Positions 61,297 to 64,000 of a stretch of 64,000 nucleotides of DNA are shown piece after piece. Every line of letters starts with the position of its first letter. The stretch's first letter is position 1. The position numbers and the translations under genes are program-made. The notes beneath the pieces were generated by a model, which was given only the letters and a program-made list of their open reading frames with translations, was not told the DNA's origin and searched no databases. The DNA comes from Mycolicibacterium sp. lyk4-40-TYG-92 (GTDB taxonomy: Bacteria > Actinomycetota > Actinomycetes > Mycobacteriales > Mycobacteriaceae): assembly GCF_030209435.1 (NCBI RefSeq), contig NZ_JARVRX010000003.1:434001-498000 (forward strand), given 5' to 3'.

Positions 61297-62390
61297 GCGG
61301 CCAGGGCGCCGCGCTTGCGCAGCAGCGGCAGCACGCCTTCGGCGAACCAGTAGGCCTCTTCCAGGTGCGGGTAGCCGGAGAGGATGAACTCGTCGAATCC
61401 AAGGTTGTGGTACTCAGAGATCAGTGAAGCCACCTCCTCATGGCTGCCGACCAACGCGGTCCCGGCGCCGCCGCGCACCAGACCGACGCCCGCCCAGAGG
61501 TTCGGATAGACCTCGAGGTGGTCGAGGCGTCCGCCGTGCAGCGCCGTCATCCGCCGCTGTCCCTCGGATTCGGAATTGGCGTGCAGCGCTGTGGCTTTGG
61601 CGATCTGTTCCGGTGTCAGTTCCGCCAGTAGGGAATTGGCGACTGCCCAGGCGGCCTCGGAGGTGTCGCGGGTGATGGTGTGCAGCCGGATGCCGAACCG
61701 CAGGGTGCGGCCACGGGCCTTGGCCAGTTCACGTACCTGTGCGATCTTGGCTGCCGCCGCAGCCGGTGGTTCACCCCAGGTCAGATAGACGTCGACGTGC
61801 TCCGCCGCGATGGGTAGAGCCGCCGGCGACGAGCCACCGAAATACAGCTGCGGCAACGGGTTCGGAGGTTCAGAAACGCGCGCGTCGGTGACCGAATAAT
61901 GCCTGCCGCGGTAGTCCACAGGTCCGCCGCGCCAGACGTCGCGAACGATCTCGAGGAATTCACCGGTGCGTTCGTAGCGCTGGTCGTGGCTGAGCCAGTC
62001 ACCGAACCGGCGCTGTTCGACATCGTCACCGCCACTGACGATGTTGAGCAACAGCCGTCCTTCGGAGAATCGCTGGAAGGTCGCCGCCTGCTGCGCGGCC
62101 AGGGTGGGCGGCACCAGGCCGGGCCGAAAAGCGACGAGGAACTTGAGTCGTTCGGTCTGCTCGAGCAGGGCTGCTGACGTCAACCAGGCGTCCTCACACC
62201 AGGTTCCGGTCGGCGTCAGGACCCCCTCGAATCCGAGATGGTCGGCCGCACGGGCCACTTCACTGAGATAGCGCAGGCTGGGCTTGCGGTAACCCGCCGG
62301 AACCGTGTGGTGCGATGACGCGTGCGACGCGCCGACGATCGAGCGACTGTCACCGTTGGTCGGCAGAAACCAGAAGAACTTGGCGGACAA
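61293..62390 (-). CDS. ssuD: Alkanesulfonate monooxygenase
   Basis: The 365-residue FMNH2-dependent LLM enzyme splits C-S bonds of alkanesulfonates to sulfite and aldehyde. Visible motifs are FFWFLPTNGDS (residues 5-15), ADHLGFEGVLTPTGTWCEDA and LLNIVSGGDD. The loop RGGAGTALVGSHEEVA (about 314-329) is characteristic of SsuD. The start is a TTG at 62390 with GGAGGATC 3-10 nt upstream. The position after ssuB and ssuA fixes the role as sulfur scavenging. Confidence 0.93.
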   Translation of the reverse strand: MSAKFFWFLPTNGDSRSIVGASHASSHHTVPAGYRKPSLRYLSEVARAADHLGFEGVLTPTGTWCEDAWLTSAALLEQTERLKFLVAFRPGLVPPTLAAQQAATFQRFSEGRLLLNIVSGGDDVEQRRFGDWLSHDQRYERTGEFLEIVRDVWRGGPVDYRGRHYSVTDARVSEPPNPLPQLYFGGSSPAALPIAAEHVDVYLTWGEPPAAAAAKIAQVRELAKARGRTLRFGIRLHTITRDTSEAAWAVANSLLAELTPEQIAKATALHANSESEGQRRMTALHGGRLDHLEVYPNLWAGVGLVRGGAGTALVGSHEEVASLISEYHNLGFDEFILSGYPHLEEAYWFAEGVLPLLRKRGALAA

Positions 62391-62400
62391 GACGATCCTC

Positions 62401-63426
62401 CTATTTTGCGGTGGTCCAGAACTGCGACAGCTGATCGCCGAACCGGTTGTCGACGAATTGCGAGAAGGTGGGTTTGTGGTCGATCTGTCCGGACTGTGCG
62501 AACGCGTCGGCGAGCTGCTGCTCGGAGGCGAGCACCGCATCGTTGATGGGGATCGCGAGCCGCAGGCTCCGTGACTGCGCGACGCGGGCCACCTGCGGAT
62601 CGATTCCGATTGCGGCAGCGTACTTCTGGTACCACTCGTCCGGGTGGTCCTTGGCCCAGAGGGAGGCCCGGGCCACGCGCTGCACGAAGTCGGCCAGCGC
62701 GCTGTTGCGTTTCGCGTCCTGCAGGGCCGCCACCGAGGCGATGCCGAAGCCGTAGCCGTTGGTGACGCTTTCGGCGGTGGCCACGGTGCGCACCTTGAGC
62801 TGGTTCTGGGCCAGTGCCGTGTACGGATCCCAGATGGCCCAGGCATCTGCCTGCCCCTGACTCAGGGCGGTGAAGGCGTCGGCCGGCTGCAGGAACACCA
62901 GCTGAATGTCCTTGACCGTCAGGCCGGCTTTCTGCAGCTGCAGAAGGAGGTGACCGTGTGCCGAGCTCCCCTTGCCGACGACGACCTTCTTTCCGCGGAG
63001 GTCGGCCACGGAATGTACCGCGGACTGGGCGGGGGTGAGGATCTGGTCACCGGCAGCGCTGTTCGAATAGGCCGCGATGACCCGGATTTTCGCGCCTGCC
63101 GCGGCGCCGAAGATCGGCGGTGTGTTCCCCGTGACGGCAAAGTCGATCTTGCCTGCAGTGGCCGCTTCGACCTGGGGCGGACCGGAGGTGAATGTCGAGA
63201 ACTGCACCTTGTAGGGCACGTTGTCGAGCTCCCCGGCTGCGCGGAGCAAGGACTCGGTGCCGCCCTTCTGATCGCCCACCTGCAGCGTAAGGCCGGACAG
63301 GTCCGCTGCCGGAACTGTTTGGGGCACAGCCACTTCGTTCTTGGTGTCGCGGCTGGACACGCAGGCGGTGAGCAGTGCCCCAGCGGCCAGAACGGATACC
63401 AGCCGCGCCATCCGTGAATGCGTCAC
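62401..63426 (-). CDS. ssuA: Aliphatic sulfonate ABC transporter substrate-binding lipoprotein
   Basis: The 341-residue lipoprotein (lipobox LLTAC, Cys22) has the NMT1/SsuA periplasmic fold: LQVGDQKGGTESLLRAAGEL (about residues 49-68), IDFAVTGNTPPIFGAA and VVGKGSSAHGHLL. It captures sulfonates for the Ssu importer. The GTG start has AGGAGAAGAC upstream. The ssuD gene follows after 10 bp. Confidence 0.93.
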   Translation of the reverse strand: MTHSRMARLVSVLAAGALLTACVSSRDTKNEVAVPQTVPAADLSGLTLQVGDQKGGTESLLRAAGELDNVPYKVQFSTFTSGPPQVEAATAGKIDFAVTGNTPPIFGAAAGAKIRVIAAYSNSAAGDQILTPAQSAVHSVADLRGKKVVVGKGSSAHGHLLLQLQKAGLTVKDIQLVFLQPADAFTALSQGQADAWAIWDPYTALAQNQLKVRTVATAESVTNGYGFGIASVAALQDAKRNSALADFVQRVARASLWAKDHPDEWYQKYAAAIGIDPQVARVAQSRSLRLAIPINDAVLASEQQLADAFAQSGQIDHKPTFSQFVDNRFGDQLSQFWTTAK

Positions 63427-63438
63427 AGTCTTCTCCTG

Positions 63439-64000
63439 TCAGACACCGAGCCGCGTCAGCAGCTCGGTGCGGTAATCGTCGGTGTGTCGGTCGCGCTGAC
63501 CGTGTGGTTGGCGGGGATTCGCGATCGGCAGGGTGTGCGCCACCCGTCCGTTCTCGAGCACGATGATGGTGTCGGCCAGCGCGATGGCCTCGTCCACGTC
63601 GTGCGTGACCAGGAGCACCCCGAAGTTGTGCTGGCGCCAGAGGTTCAGCAGAAGACGGTGCATCGAGAGCCGGGTCAGGGCGTCGAGCGCCCCGAACGGC
63701 TCGTCGAGCAGCAGCAGTTGCGGCTCCGCCACCAGCGCGCGGGCCAGGGAGACCCGTTGTGCCTGACCACCTGACAGGGTCAGCGGCCAGGACTGCGCCT
63801 TGTCGGCCAGGCCCACCTCGGCCAGGGCCTGATCGGCTCGGGAGAGCGCATCGGCGCGGGACAATCTGGCGCGGGTCAGGCCATAACGGACGTTGTCACG
63901 AACGGATCGCCACGGGAACAGCCGGGGCTCCTGAAACGCGACGGCCGGCGCGCCCTGTACCTCGCGCTCGCCCTGGAAATCACCGGCGAGGCCCGAGAGC
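63439..64000 (-). CDS. ssuB: Sulfonate ABC transporter ATP-binding protein (cut by the right edge)
   Basis: The 3' 187 codons are present. The Q-loop ([18 protein letters not shown]), signature [16 protein letters not shown], Walker [13 protein letters not shown] and H-loop [11 protein letters not shown] are visible. The N-terminal Walker A lies beyond the window. It is the ATPase of the sulfonate importer. The permease gene ssuC is not in the window and is probably upstream. The gap to ssuA is 12 bp. Confidence 0.93.
   Translation of the reverse strand, partial: LSGLAGDFQGEREVQGAPAVAFQEPRLFPWRSVRDNVRYGLTRARLSRADALSRADQALAEVGLADKAQSWPLTLSGGQAQRVSLARALVAEPQLLLLDEPFGALDALTRLSMHRLLLNLWRQHNFGVLLVTHDVDEAIALADTIIVLENGRVAHTLPIANPRQPHGQRDRHTDDYRTELLTRLGV

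Overview
The window is a GC-rich stretch of actinobacterial chromosome, most likely from an environmental, fast-growing Mycobacterium (Mycolicibacterium-like). The signs are an Mce-family protein, a DesA3-type acyl-CoA desaturase with its reductase, an Ltp1-type thiolase, a fused HadA/HadB mycolic-acid-type dehydratase, an SCO6745-family protein, a Rv2525c-like Tat protein, many TetR regulators, frequent GTG starts and several predicted leaderless transcripts. I saw no rRNA, tRNA, CRISPR array or intact insertion sequence. All genus-level and family-level statements are from sequence recognition, not from searches.

Layout. 1-960: truncated and apparently decayed genes, then short repeats. 959-8090: a MarR regulator with a divergent small gene, an orphan MceA-like protein, arylamine N-acetyltransferase, and a TetR regulator divergent from a carboxymuconolactone decarboxylase-like/metallo-beta-lactamase pair, followed by a MerR-SDR operon. 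8100-16400: a DUF445/Abi-alpha operon, an ArsR-SRPBCC pair, a small unknown protein and a small exported protein, an ABC-F ATPase, and an aldo/keto reductase divergent from an XRE/MmyB regulator. 16400-21540: a PucR-like regulator divergent from the ferredoxin reductase-desaturase pair, then a membrane-anchored protein and a DUF1906 Tat substrate. 22240-28970: a tight operon of amino-acid permease, gamma-glutamyl ligase (glutamine synthetase fold), FMN monooxygenase, SfnB-like flavoprotein and C26 glutamine amidotransferase, with a MetQ-like protein diverging from it. 28950-33260: an ArsR-like regulator, an M15 peptidase, a polyamine operon (ornithine-type decarboxylase plus a fused AdoMet decarboxylase-aminopropyltransferase) and a DUF1345 protein. 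33430-45440: an acyl-CoA catabolic island, fadE-racemase and an eight-gene operon (MaoC, Ltp thiolase, SRPBCC, SDR, hydrolase, ALDH, SDR, FadD) placed around one AraC regulator. 45550-59200: several TetR-controlled lipid or redox genes, a lipoprotein serine hydrolase, an APC permease, a monoamine oxidase, a UbiB-like kinase and small proteins. 59200-64000: the HadA/HadB fusion, the SCO6745 protein and an ssu sulfonate uptake/desulfonation operon that runs off the right edge.

The most notable observations are these. (1) Two AraC-type tandem operators have identical geometry, GTTCGGTCA-like half-sites 21 bp apart followed 23 bp later by the same TAGCGT -10 box. They precede both the fadE operon and the MaoC operon, joining them into one candidate regulon. 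(2) A complete-looking ornithine-to-aminopropylated-polyamine route contains a SpeD-SpeE fusion. (3) A gamma-glutamylation cycle is combined with sulfur-type flavin monooxygenases, a candidate undescribed amine or organosulfur assimilation route. (4) An SDR protein has lost all three catalytic residues and is controlled from a duplicated 27-bp element.
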